Shown here piece by piece: positions 1 through 7,395 of a stretch of DNA of 19,230 nucleotides. The position numbers and the translations under genes are program-made. How positions within the stretch are numbered: position 1 is the first letter of the stretch; every line of letters starts with the position of its first letter. Source of the DNA: JAGWAZ01 sp050248595. GTDB taxonomy: Bacteria; Bacteroidota; Ignavibacteria; OLB7. The notes beneath the pieces are model-generated. The model ran no database searches. It saw nothing but the letters and a program-made list of their open reading frames with translations, and was not told where the DNA came from. The DNA is taken from positions 1 through 19,230 of the forward strand of contig JBFWSB010000034.1 in assembly GCA_050248595.1 (NCBI GenBank), read 5' to 3'.

Positions 1-241
1 CGATCACTGATGCTTTGTCGAGCAGCAAATATTCTCTCCACTATCCTTGCCAGACTATCTCAAGCTTTCCTTTTCTACAGAGAAGGACATCTCGCTAAAT
101 CGACTGCGAAAGATATAAAAGTGTAATACCTCGCCGACCCATTAGGGAACCCTGCTCAACCTTCCGTCTTGCTCTATTGAAAGCATCAAACAAGGCAAAT
201 GCCTGAACTATCAATCATCAATCTTTTACAGAGGTAAGACA
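1..241. other. Left-edge non-coding region upstream of the OsmC gene
   Basis: I see no supportable gene here. Frame 1 is open from the window edge to a TAA at 124-126, about 41 codons. Its translation resembles nothing I know, and another frame is open for a similar length, so it could be the tail of an upstream gene or chance. A short inverted repeat (AGGCA, two bases, TGCCT) lies at 193-204. The promoter of the following gene is probably in this region, but I cannot place it. Confidence 0.4.
230..236 (+). promoter_or_regulatory. Ribosome binding site of the OsmC gene
   Basis: AGAGGT lies about 6 bases before the ATG at 242. It supports that start over the in-frame ATG at 254. It is one of the few clear Shine-Dalgarno sites in the window. 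Confidence 0.5.
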
Positions 242-835
242 ATGACAGAGACAATGAGCACAATCCCAGGATTCAACGTAGAGACAATGGAAGGCTTCGC
301 TGGCTACGCAGCAGAAAACCCGAATGACGTTCAGCTTGGAGTTGAGGCCAAGGTGATTTGGACAGGACGTGCTGGACACAGCACAGCAAAGATCGGCCGT
401 TGGTCGTTGGGTGGACAGCCTATTGAGAAGAAGGCTCGCGACTACTCGATTCAGTTCGGTGCGTGGAAAGAGGTAGAGGGTGCAATTGGCGTTGAGGGTG
501 CAGATGACAAGCTGGAGCCAATTGAAGTTGCTTTAGCTGCTATGTGTGGATGCGTCAACTGGGCGATCTGCATCAACGCCGCTCTCGAAGGAGTTTCGTT
601 CGACGAGTTGGAAGTAAGTGCACGAATCACGGTTGACCCTCGCGTTCTGCTCGGCATCCTTCCTATTGAAGAGGCTGCATCATGTCTGCAAGAGGTTTCT
701 CTGGACATCTCTGCACGTGGCGAGAACCTGACTGAAGAGGATCGCCGCCGCATCGAGGCAATGGCACATCGTTCACCTGTCCACGCAATGATTCGCCACG
801 CGAATACGATTCACACCAACGTGGCAATCGCGTAA
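242..835 (+). CDS. OsmC family protein
   Basis: This 197-aa protein resembles the OsmC/Ohr superfamily, cytoplasmic proteins that in characterised members reduce organic or inorganic hydroperoxides with a pair of cysteines. The segment at residues 92-111 (EPIEVALAAMCGCVNWAI) matches the family's central helix, with C104 at the usual peroxidatic position and extra cysteines at C102 and C110. The second family cysteine, normally in a C-P-V segment, is replaced by S178 in HRSPVHAMI. That is common in OsmC-like proteins and makes a classical two-cysteine peroxidase cycle doubtful. The N-terminal ~35 residues extend beyond the minimal domain. The gene leads a co-directional set with a methyltransferase and a halogenase-like flavoprotein, so it may protect against or take part in redox chemistry there (inference). 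Confidence 0.82.
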   Translation: MTETMSTIPGFNVETMEGFAGYAAENPNDVQLGVEAKVIWTGRAGHSTAKIGRWSLGGQPIEKKARDYSIQFGAWKEVEGAIGVEGADDKLEPIEVALAAMCGCVNWAICINAALEGVSFDELEVSARITVDPRVLLGILPIEEAASCLQEVSLDISARGENLTEEDRRRIEAMAHRSPVHAMIRHANTIHTNVAIA

Positions 836-873
836 ACAAATAGAGAACATCACGGGGAACAGAGATTGGAGCA

Positions 874-900
874 GAGCGGGACGTGCTGTGCGTCCCGCTC
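874..900 (+). terminator. Perfect hairpin between OsmC and methyltransferase genes
   Basis: GAGCGGGACG (874-883) and CGTCCCGCTC (891-900) form a perfect 10 bp GC-rich stem with a 7-base loop. It starts 38 bases after the OsmC stop and ends 25 bases before the methyltransferase ATG. No T-run follows, so it may be an attenuator, a processing or stabilising hairpin, or a weak terminator that uncouples the two genes. It also argues against a TTG start at 866. Confidence 0.55.
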
Positions 901-925
901 CCGATCTCACCTACCATCTACTACC

Positions 926-1720
926 ATGAGACAACACAATTCAGCTACGCCGACATATCGGCCTCGCTTCACAAAAGATCAGCTTCGCCGAGCAATCAGA
1001 GAGACATATAAAGAGGTTGCCAAGAGGCCGGCAAAGAATGATCGCTTTACACTTGGGCAACAGTTAGCCGAATTCCTCGGCTACCCTGCCGATCTACTTG
1101 ATGGAATCCCAAACGAAGCAATTGCCTCGTTTGCCGGGGCAGGAAATCCGTTCGACAGTGGTCCGGTAGTTGTAGGGGAGACAATCCTCGACGTTGGATG
1201 TGGAGCAGGGATGGATTCCTTGATCGCCGCTCGACTGACCGGAGAAGGGGGGAAAGTTATCGGCGTTGATATGACGAACGAGATGGTGAACTCCGCTCGA
1301 CGTAATGCCAGAGAGATGGGGGCATGGAACGCACGCTATATCATTGGCTTTGCTGAAAGGCTTCCCCTTGGGAGCGAGACGATTGACCTAATTATCAGCA
1401 ATGGTGTTGTCAACCTCTCGCCGGAGAAAGAACAGGTTTTTGATGAGATGTACCGCGTGCTGAAACCGGGAGGACGCATACAGATTGCCGACGTGCTCCT
1501 TCAAGAAACTGTGCCCGACTCTGCGCGCGATCTGCTTAACCTTTGGACGGACTGTATTGCTGGGGGAGAGGAGGTTGAGACCTATCTCGGCATCATGCAG
1601 AAGGTTGGATTTCGCCACATAGAGTTTTGCAAAGATGTCGACCTATTTCGAGGAACGCGAGTTGAAGAGAGGGCCAGAAGGTTCGGTGCATACGGCTACA
1701 CGATCCGAGGGTGGAAGTAG
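926..1720 (+). CDS. Class I SAM-dependent methyltransferase, ArsM-like
   Basis: This 264-aa cytoplasmic methyltransferase has Rossmann motif I at residues 87-95 (ILDVGCGAG), the acidic motif II in GVDMT (113-117), and a later RVLKPGG stretch. GVDMT, the upstream IPNEAIASFAGAGNPF segment and DCIAGG around C210 all resemble the arsenite S-adenosylmethyltransferase (ArsM) family and close homologues. ArsM enzymes bind As(III) with conserved cysteines. Here the non-motif cysteines I see in the C-terminal part are C210 and C235, closer together than in characterised ArsM, so arsenite may not be the substrate. I chose the ATG at 926 because a TTG start at 866 would translate the intergenic hairpin into a low-complexity leader. 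The gene lies between OsmC and a halogenase-like gene, so methylation of a small molecule handled by the same cassette is plausible (inference). Confidence 0.75.
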   Translation: MRQHNSATPTYRPRFTKDQLRRAIRETYKEVAKRPAKNDRFTLGQQLAEFLGYPADLLDGIPNEAIASFAGAGNPFDSGPVVVGETILDVGCGAGMDSLIAARLTGEGGKVIGVDMTNEMVNSARRNAREMGAWNARYIIGFAERLPLGSETIDLIISNGVVNLSPEKEQVFDEMYRVLKPGGRIQIADVLLQETVPDSARDLLNLWTDCIAGGEEVETYLGIMQKVGFRHIEFCKDVDLFRGTRVEERARRFGAYGYTIRGWK

Positions 1721-1787
1721 AATCGGTAGAACAGACTTTACAAGAACACATTTATAGTTCTCAAGCCTTACGCAGGAATAATCAGCC

Positions 1788-3509
1788 ATGAAAAGAACAA
1801 CTACCTTCGACTCCACTACCTACGATGCAATCGTTATGGGGGGAGGGCCACACGGCATTTCATACGCACATTGGTTAACGGAACATCGCCCCGGCAGTCG
1901 CGTTGCTGTAGTGGAGCGGAACAGTACACCGGGGTTCAAAATCGGTGAGAGCACTCTTTCGTCAGCCACCAGAAGTCTGATTGCCACCGGACTCAGTATG
2001 CCAATCCTTCGCCGCCTCTTCGGGAACAAAGCAGGGATTCGGTTCTGGTGGACAGGAGCTGAGACAGATGAGCTTCACCGGCATCTGGATATTGTGGATA
2101 TCGAGGAGACCTTCCAGGTGGAACGGCGTGTGCTGGAGATCGCGCTGCAAGAAGTGATTCGCAGGCGCCCCGGTGTGGAGCTGATAACTGGGGTGAAGGT
2201 CGACTTGCAGAAGTCAGATATCGAACAGTCGATGAAGCAGATTGTCTGCCGCACAGCAGAAGGAGAGGAGCGGAGAATGCAGGCTCCGATGATCTGTGAT
2301 GCCACTGGCCCAGCCGCAATTTTGGCTCGGAGCAAGAAACTTCTACGGAAGGAACCAGAGCGAAACAACACATTTACAACGAACTCCTACTACGCCTACT
2401 TTCGGCAGACCGGTACGCCAGATATTCGCTTCTGGAATGAGCCAGCTACGCGGCATATCTGTTTCCCGGGAGGGTGGACTTGGTTTATCACCTTGACATC
2501 GTGGGAGAAGACTTCGGATGAGAATCTGCGCCAGATGATTCGCTTTCTGCTCGACCATCCAGAAGGGCCAGATGAAAGCTATCCCTCGCGCGAGGAGCTG
2601 TGCCGGCAATTCAACTGCGTGAACGAACAGATGACGAGCATTGGGTTTGTTGTTCGGGATGACAAAGATGAGACGAAGGGAATGAATGCCGAGGAGAGCT
2701 TTAAGCGGTACGTTGAAAAGCATCCCGGTCTTGCCAGTGTGATGGAGAACTACGAACTGATTGAAGATCCCTACACCGGACGCCCTTCCTATGGATCGTT
2801 CCACAACCTTGTCCGCGACTCCAAGCAAGTTGCCGGTGATGGTTGGGCTATTGTAGGTGATGCGGGAATCTTCGTCAACCCGATTTTTTCTCCCGGCATG
2901 AACTTGGGGAGTGGAACCAGCTACTTTGCCGCACAGGCTACTGCCGAAGGTCTATCGAAGGGCGATCTCTCACGCGCTACATTCAGCCAGTATGAAGAGT
3001 ATGTTCACCAGGTCTACGATGCTCTGATTAACGAGACTGATCTCTACTACCGTTCATTCGAACATCCTGATTCATTTGAGTGGGGAGTTATGCTGAAGCT
3101 CGTCTTCGGCGCAGCCGACGTTGTGCAACGAAGCATGGTATACTCCGAGGAAGATCTCTACGCGCACGATTTGCTGAATCCAGAATTCCGCTCCATCGTC
3201 GACCGAGCACGTTCCCGGATGAGGAGGGGAGAAGAAGTTGGTGAACTCCCTGAAGAGGTTGCCGCCGACGTGAAGGGAATTATCCACCCGTTCATTCGAC
3301 AAACGTTAGCCAAACCGGAAGTTCGCAGGCTTCGCCTTGCCAGTCTCTTCAACCAATATAATGGCCGAGGGGAGAGAGTCGAAAAGAAGTATCGCCGCCG
3401 CAGAGCCTTTGGTGTGCGGAAGTGCCAGCAGTGCTCTCTCTGGTCCGATAGATCACTGAAGCAGTGTCCGGTCTGCCACACCACACCATCTCCTAAGAGC
3501 ATGTCGTAA
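1788..3509 (+). CDS. Flavin-dependent halogenase-like FAD oxidoreductase with C-terminal zinc ribbon
   Basis: This 573-aa flavoprotein begins with a dinucleotide-binding GGGPHG (residues 18-23) and an E43 that would hold the FAD ribose. It then has the halogenase-type IGEST (52-56) and a lysine (K81, in GNKAGIRFWW) at the place where tryptophan halogenases such as PrnA and RebH carry catalytic K79. The halogenase WxWxIP signature appears as W230-T-W232-F-I234-T, with the final proline replaced. GDAG at 357-360 is the second FAD motif. The last ~30 residues add a CxxC...CxxC zinc ribbon (C546, C549, C560, C563), which I do not expect in the family. It may halogenate or oxidise an aromatic or polyene substrate with a flavin reductase encoded elsewhere. 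Related geranylgeranyl-reductase-like or hydroxylase activities are alternatives. A 67 bp gap separates it from the methyltransferase, and AGGAA precedes the ATG. Confidence 0.78.
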   Translation: MKRTTTFDSTTYDAIVMGGGPHGISYAHWLTEHRPGSRVAVVERNSTPGFKIGESTLSSATRSLIATGLSMPILRRLFGNKAGIRFWWTGAETDELHRHLDIVDIEETFQVERRVLEIALQEVIRRRPGVELITGVKVDLQKSDIEQSMKQIVCRTAEGEERRMQAPMICDATGPAAILARSKKLLRKEPERNNTFTTNSYYAYFRQTGTPDIRFWNEPATRHICFPGGWTWFITLTSWEKTSDENLRQMIRFLLDHPEGPDESYPSREELCRQFNCVNEQMTSIGFVVRDDKDETKGMNAEESFKRYVEKHPGLASVMENYELIEDPYTGRPSYGSFHNLVRDSKQVAGDGWAIVGDAGIFVNPIFSPGMNLGSGTSYFAAQATAEGLSKGDLSRATFSQYEEYVHQVYDALINETDLYYRSFEHPDSFEWGVMLKLVFGAADVVQRSMVYSEEDLYAHDLLNPEFRSIVDRARSRMRRGEEVGELPEEVAADVKGIIHPFIRQTLAKPEVRRLRLASLFNQYNGRGERVEKKYRRRRAFGVRKCQQCSLWSDRSLKQCPVCHTTPSPKSMS

Positions 3510-3654
3510 AAGTCTTGTTCGTGGTGGTTGAGGCTTCATCAAGGCAGAGAGTATTTCTGTCGTCTTGAGGTCTGTTGAAGACTGCCGAAGGGAGCACTGC
3601 GGGTAATCTCGTAGGATGTCGATAGCATGATTCTTCTTCTCTACAAGACCTGCG

Positions 3655-3691
3655 AGACTCTTCACTCCACTACGTTCCGTTCAGAGTGACA
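3655..3691 (+). repeat. 37 bp dispersed-type repeat, copy 1
   Basis: This segment begins AGACTCTTC and ends TCAGAGTGACA. It resembles the class of short intergenic repeats running from an AGA..CTTC end to a TCAG..TGACA end. A same-length relative lies in the opposite orientation at 8294-8330, with the ends conserved and the middle diverged. Confidence 0.4.
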
Positions 3692-3789
3692 GACTTGAGA
3701 GGGGGTAACGCATCCGTGCTCCTTCAGATAGCATCCGGCATTTACCAGAGCTTCTGGTGACGCCTACGAGAACGAAAGAGAATGAACAA

Positions 3790-3888
3790 ACTGCCCCGAA
3801 GGGGCTACCGATATGTGGCCGGGGATGAGAATCCCCGGAAAATGAAGCATAAAAACTTCTCTCGCCCCGGAGGGGCAGAATGAACGAG
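3790..3888. repeat. ~100 bp palindromic element, copy A
   Basis: This unit contains three hairpins in the order GCCCC-GGGGC, CCGGGGAT-GAGA-ATCCCCGG and GCCCC-GGA-GGGGC, ending in GGGGCAGAATGAACGAG. It is highly similar to copy B at 4112-4211, in the same orientation, with most differences outside the stems. The middle hairpin closes on a GAGA (GNRA) tetraloop. Confidence 0.75.
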
Positions 3889-4111
3889 CGGAGATGTCAG
3901 CACGTCCGGCTCAGCCGCCCCTTCAGGGCGGAAGATTTAAAAGGCGAACGCTTTCCGTGGGGTGCAGCCTTACGGCTTGCCCCACGGCCACACAGCAAAG
4001 CTCCCTGCGGGAGCGGCTCGATCACAGTTGGCTTCTTACGTGAAGATTGCGGACGTTCAAGCAGAGAGAACGTCGATGTCAGCCCTTCATCAAAGGGCGT
4101 TCATTATTCCG

Positions 4112-4211
4112 ACTGCCCCGGCAGGGGCTACCGATGCGTGGCTGGGGATGAGAATCCCCGGAAAACGAAGCAGTGAAACTTCCCTCGCCCCGGAGGGGCA
4201 GAATGAATGAG
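4112..4211. repeat. ~100 bp palindromic element, copy B
   Basis: Direct repeat of the element at 3790-3888. The GAGA-loop hairpin is at 4142-4161, where one C-G pair of copy A has become a T·G wobble that keeps the stem. The terminal GCCCC-GGA-GGGGC hairpin is at 4187-4199 and is identical. Confidence 0.75.
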
Positions 4212-4303
4212 AATGGATTCCATCACAATGCAATTCTCGAATCTTAGGTGGACTTCTTCCACGAACTGATTTCCCAACACAATATCAACAACCAACCGCA
4301 GCA

Positions 4304-4858
4304 ATGAACAAACGCATATCAACGCACAACGAATTTACTGGAGCCGCACAACCGTTTAACTCTGTGCAGCGCCACCGACTCGAAATGCAGGGGTATCTGG
4401 GCTATAGCGATCACGACCTTTCCCAGTTTGGCTACTGGACACGTTTAGCTCCCGGCCTCTGCGCTGCTATCGGTGTCGTTGGAACTATTCTCACTTCGGA
4501 AGCTATTATCTGGATGTTGGCTGCGATTTCTCTGCTCGGGGCTGCATCACCCAGGCATCCATTTGATTGGCTTTACAACAAGGTGCTTCGCCATCCTTTC
4601 GGAACCTATCCAGTGCCACACCATGGGCGACCAAGAAGATTTGCCTGCACTGTCGCCACAGTCTGGCTTGTCGGAACCGGGGTGGCCTTCTATCTCGGAG
4701 ATGATCTTACTGGATATATCCTCGGAGTTCTCTTCGTGATAATAGCCTCCGTGCCGGCAGTTATCGGTTTCTGTATCCCCTCCTATATTTACCGACGCTC
4801 CGCGCAGTTAAGTTCAGGCTTTAGGGAGTGGAGAGTCGCTCGCAAGTTTGGAAGCTGA
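4304..4858 (+). CDS. DUF4395-like integral membrane protein
   Basis: This 184-aa protein has about four hydrophobic segments, roughly residues 48-64, 67-82, 116-131 and 135-155, and charged ends. The segments HPFDWLYN (85-92) and PRRFAC (110-115) resemble the DUF4395 family of inner-membrane proteins, whose function is not established. The N-terminal ~40 residues are polar, with no signal peptide. It is convergent with the TonB-dependent receptor gene, with only 9 bases between the stop codons, so the two 3' ends are probably linked at the RNA level. No clear Shine-Dalgarno precedes the ATG. The family assignment is from recognised motifs and moderately sure. Confidence 0.6.
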   Translation: MNKRISTHNEFTGAAQPFNSVQRHRLEMQGYLGYSDHDLSQFGYWTRLAPGLCAAIGVVGTILTSEAIIWMLAAISLLGAASPRHPFDWLYNKVLRHPFGTYPVPHHGRPRRFACTVATVWLVGTGVAFYLGDDLTGYILGVLFVIIASVPAVIGFCIPSYIYRRSAQLSSGFREWRVARKFGS

Positions 4859-4867
4859 ATTGTTCCC

Positions 4868-7264
4868 TCAGAACTCAATCTTATAGCTCAAGTTTGGAAT
4901 GATAATCGCTTCGTTGTTTGGCTCGACATTTCCTGTGATGAAGTTATATCGATCTCCGTAGAACTCCTTCAGGCCGGTTGCGTTCAGCACGTTCAGTGCA
5001 ATCGTTGACGTGTGCCCTCGCCCGTTTATCCGAAAGCTGAGTGTGGCGTGAAGTAGAAGAGATGGATCATTAGCTATCGAGAAGGCTTGGCTCTCGTCGT
5101 AGATCACATCTTCTGCCTCTATGGAAGCGGGAAGATCAACCGGCGTGCGGCGATCTCCTCCCTGAAACGTTCCGCGCAGACTTATGCTGAGAACGTTCTG
5201 GTTCTCCTCTCCTACACTCCACTCTTTACCGCAGAGCAGGTTGAGAAGGTATGCTCTGTTGAATCGTGTGTCGCGCCAGATGCCATCGCCGGCGATATAC
5301 TCCGATTTGAAGAGCGAACCAGTCAACAGGAAGTAGTAGCCATCTTTCAAGAAGTGCTCCAGCGTGAGGTCTACGCCGAAGTTCCTCCCCTCTCCTTCGT
5401 TCACCAGAGGGTCGTTCAAGAACCAATCGTTCTCCATGTTGATAAAGGAAAATGAACTCCCCCTCTTTATCGGAACGTTGAAGAGGTATTGGATGTATGG
5501 CTCCACGTTCAACCGTAGTTCTGGAGTGATTTCAAGGTCATAGCTCAACACCAAGTGGTGTGCTTTCGAGAAGTCGAGGTTCTTGTTCGGGTAGAAAACT
5601 TCTCCACCAGCTATGCTTCGAGCAAAGTAGAAATTGAGTTGTTCTAACCTGCTGTGAAGTCCGTAAGCAATGCCAAGGGTTTGGTCTGGTTGGAACTGCC
5701 ACCTGATTCCGGCACGTGGTTCAATAGTGCAGTGATCGTTGAGCGTGAAGAACTCCCCATGCACTCCGACGTTCACTCTTAGGCTCTCACCAAACGAGAG
5801 TGTGGAGTTGGTATATCCACTCAACAGAAAACTCTTCCCTTCTTGATCGACAATCGTTTGAAGTTCTTCTCCTATAGTTGGCGCACTCCGCAACAGCATG
5901 TCGTAGTTGAGTGCGGTTATTTCAACTCCGGTTTTGTTCGTGTGGTTGGCTCCAACTTTTGCGTTGATGAGAGAGGTGAAGATCAGGTTCCAAGTCTTGC
6001 TCGCAATCTCTTCGGTCGGTTGCAGACCCAATGTGCTCTCCAGTTGGTTCGTGGTTAAGTCAATCCCGTTTCCGCTGGCAGCGAGATTTGCCCTGAAGAA
6101 GGCGTCACTACTCAGAGGAAGGATATAGCTAATTCCGGTTGCCCCCATGAACTGGTTCACCTCCTGTTCCTGTTTATCCTGAAGGTAGCGCCATTTTGTG
6201 CTATCACTTTCAGGTTCCTGACCCGATCCGTCAATCCCTCCAATTCCCCAAATGGAGAGAACCCCAGCATCATTCAAGGGGAAGTGGAGTTTGAACGAAA
6301 GGTCTTGATAGGTTGTTCCCCCAGCATCATCTGGTAGCAGAGGCTCCAACAAGGAGAGAGTGGAGTAGCGGTAGTTGAAGAGGTACGAAGAGTTGCTCCC
6401 CTCAACGAAGGGGCCTTCGGAGGCAAGATCAATTCCAGTCAACCCAATTTGTGCTCGATGCTCTCGCCTTCGGTTGTTCCCTCTCCTCATACGAATATCA
6501 AAGATGCCGGAGAGGGCGTTCCCATACTCTGCCGGGAAAGCTCCGGTAAAGAAATCAGAGTTATCGAGAAGGTGACTGCTAAGGATCGTTAATCCTCCCC
6601 CACCAAACGTTGAAAGATTAGCGAAGTGATTTGGGTTTGATATCTCTACCCCCTCCATCCGCCACGCTGTCGACTTCGGAGCATTTCCTCGAATTACGAT
6701 GCCGTTATTCCCGATGGTGCTGGCTACCCCCGCAAAGGATGAGGCGAGCCGAGCCGGATCGTCGAATCCCCCTGCATACCGGCTCGTCTCTTCCACGCTG
6801 AACATTCGTCCACTTGTGGTTGCCGTTTGGTTCCGCGCCCTTCCCTTCAGAACCCGAGCCTTCACCACAACTTCTTTCCCAGCAAATGATGACTCACTCA
6901 GGTTGATTGTCAGCACAACCTCCTTCCCTGAACTGACAGCGATCTCTTTTAGCAGAACTGGTTCATACCCTAACGACGATACTCGAATATCGTAGCGGCC
7001 TACCGGGACATCGGCTATCTTGAACTCGCCACTCCCGTTGGTTGCCCCCCCAAGTAGAGGGTCTGTTCCCTCAATCACAACAGTTGCTCCCGGTATTGGC
7101 ATTTGCGACCCTTCTTCCAACACCTGACCACTGACAGTTTGAGTTATGGGTTGTGTTTGCAGAGGGATGTTTGGGATAAAGAAGAGAAGGGAAAGGGTTG
7201 ATAAAATCTTCCACTTCTTGGCTTTCCACCTGATAGGATAACGGACATTTGTTTCTCTAACCAT
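4868..7264 (-). CDS. TonB-dependent outer-membrane receptor
   Basis: This 798-aa protein has a hydrophobic export signal at about residues 20-38 after a long basic N-region. A carboxypeptidase-regulatory-like domain follows at ~44-120 (VSGQVLEEG..., PIPGATVVIEGT, GEFKIADVPVGRYDIRVSSLGY), then a plug domain at ~150-260 (GIVIRGN, WRMEGVEI, FPAEYGNALSGIFDI) and a beta-barrel to the end. It finishes in IEF, the C-terminal aromatic typical of outer-membrane barrels. Such receptors take up siderophores, vitamins or glycans using TonB energy. The ligand cannot be told, and no SusD-like partner gene is adjacent, so a polysaccharide system of the Sus type is not indicated here. It is divergent from a PAS-LuxR regulator, a likely controller. 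I see no alternative start codon that would shorten the signal region. Confidence 0.88.
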   Translation of the reverse strand: MVRETNVRYPIRWKAKKWKILSTLSLLFFIPNIPLQTQPITQTVSGQVLEEGSQMPIPGATVVIEGTDPLLGGATNGSGEFKIADVPVGRYDIRVSSLGYEPVLLKEIAVSSGKEVVLTINLSESSFAGKEVVVKARVLKGRARNQTATTSGRMFSVEETSRYAGGFDDPARLASSFAGVASTIGNNGIVIRGNAPKSTAWRMEGVEISNPNHFANLSTFGGGGLTILSSHLLDNSDFFTGAFPAEYGNALSGIFDIRMRRGNNRRREHRAQIGLTGIDLASEGPFVEGSNSSYLFNYRYSTLSLLEPLLPDDAGGTTYQDLSFKLHFPLNDAGVLSIWGIGGIDGSGQEPESDSTKWRYLQDKQEQEVNQFMGATGISYILPLSSDAFFRANLAASGNGIDLTTNQLESTLGLQPTEEIASKTWNLIFTSLINAKVGANHTNKTGVEITALNYDMLLRSAPTIGEELQTIVDQEGKSFLLSGYTNSTLSFGESLRVNVGVHGEFFTLNDHCTIEPRAGIRWQFQPDQTLGIAYGLHSRLEQLNFYFARSIAGGEVFYPNKNLDFSKAHHLVLSYDLEITPELRLNVEPYIQYLFNVPIKRGSSFSFINMENDWFLNDPLVNEGEGRNFGVDLTLEHFLKDGYYFLLTGSLFKSEYIAGDGIWRDTRFNRAYLLNLLCGKEWSVGEENQNVLSISLRGTFQGGDRRTPVDLPASIEAEDVIYDESQAFSIANDPSLLLHATLSFRINGRGHTSTIALNVLNATGLKEFYGDRYNFITGNVEPNNEAIIIPNLSYKIEF

Positions 7265-7395
7265 TCTCTGTTAGCTTGATTTTTGTTTAGTGAAGTTCTC
7301 CACAACACTCTCTCTGGTCTGGCTTTTAGCGACAAGGAAAAGTAGCCCTCTCGGCGTGTGAGCTTCAATACTGATATATCAGTAATCTTTCTTGA
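7265..7395. promoter_or_regulatory. Divergent promoter region of receptor and LuxR regulator
   Basis: This 131 bp gap must hold promoters for both flanking genes. I cannot assign -33/-7 boxes with confidence. The clearest element is the palindrome at 7369-7384. Confidence 0.55.
7369..7384. promoter_or_regulatory. Perfect 16 bp palindrome, candidate operator
   Basis: TACTGATATATCAGTA is its own reverse complement over all 16 bases and ends 11 bases before the regulator's ATG. The position suits an autoregulatory operator, or a hairpin occluding ribosome access. Dimeric LuxR-type HTH proteins commonly bind such sites. The link to the adjacent regulator is inference. Confidence 0.5.

Larger units (their letters stand above)
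3744..4211. repeat. Cluster of palindromic hairpin units
   Basis: At least ten consecutive hairpins lie here: ACCAGA/TCTGGT (3744-3758), GCCCC-GAA-GGGGC (3793-3805), CCGGGGAT-GAGA-ATCCCCGG (3819-3838), GCCCC-GGA-GGGGC (3864-3876), CCGCCC/GGGCGG (3915-3931), CCGTGGGG/CCCCACGG (3955-3987), GCTCCC/GGGAGC (4000-4014), GCCCTT/AAGGGC (4082-4098), and second copies of three units at 4115-4199. This matches REP- or MITE-like intergenic elements rather than coding sequence. Copies elsewhere in the genome are expected but cannot be seen here. Confidence 0.75.
3510..4303. other. 794 bp gene-free gap rich in palindromic repeats
   Basis: No convincing gene is present. The open frames over 3880-4210 run through the hairpin units and have low-complexity, arginine- and proline-rich translations. 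The first ~230 bases hold a 37 bp dispersed-type repeat. From 3744 on, the gap is a run of palindromes. Confidence 0.7.

Noticed and set aside
1..126. Partial gene end at the left edge (open frame 1 to TAA at 124)
   Set aside because: About 41 codons without recognisable features, and a second frame is open for a comparable length; not enough to call a gene.
866..925. TTG-started N-terminal extension of the ArsM-like methyltransferase
   Set aside because: It would translate the perfect 874-900 hairpin into a Cys/Ser/Arg-rich leader unlike the family; the ATG at 926 fits better.
3880..4210. Two overlapping open frames of 82 and 98 codons
   Set aside because: They run through duplicated palindromic repeats and give low-complexity Arg/Pro-rich translations; judged non-coding.
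3744..4211. Possible CRISPR array
   Set aside because: The repeated units are long, contain several different palindromes and lack regularly sized unique spacers; no cas genes are nearby.
4843..4899. Direct repeat CAAGTTTGGAA at 4843 and 4889
   Set aside because: Both copies fall in the coding ends of two convergent genes; an 11 base match with no further structure is probably chance.
5087..5455. 122-codon open frame opposite the TonB-dependent receptor
   Set aside because: It lies wholly inside a well-supported receptor gene on the other strand and has no recognisable motif.
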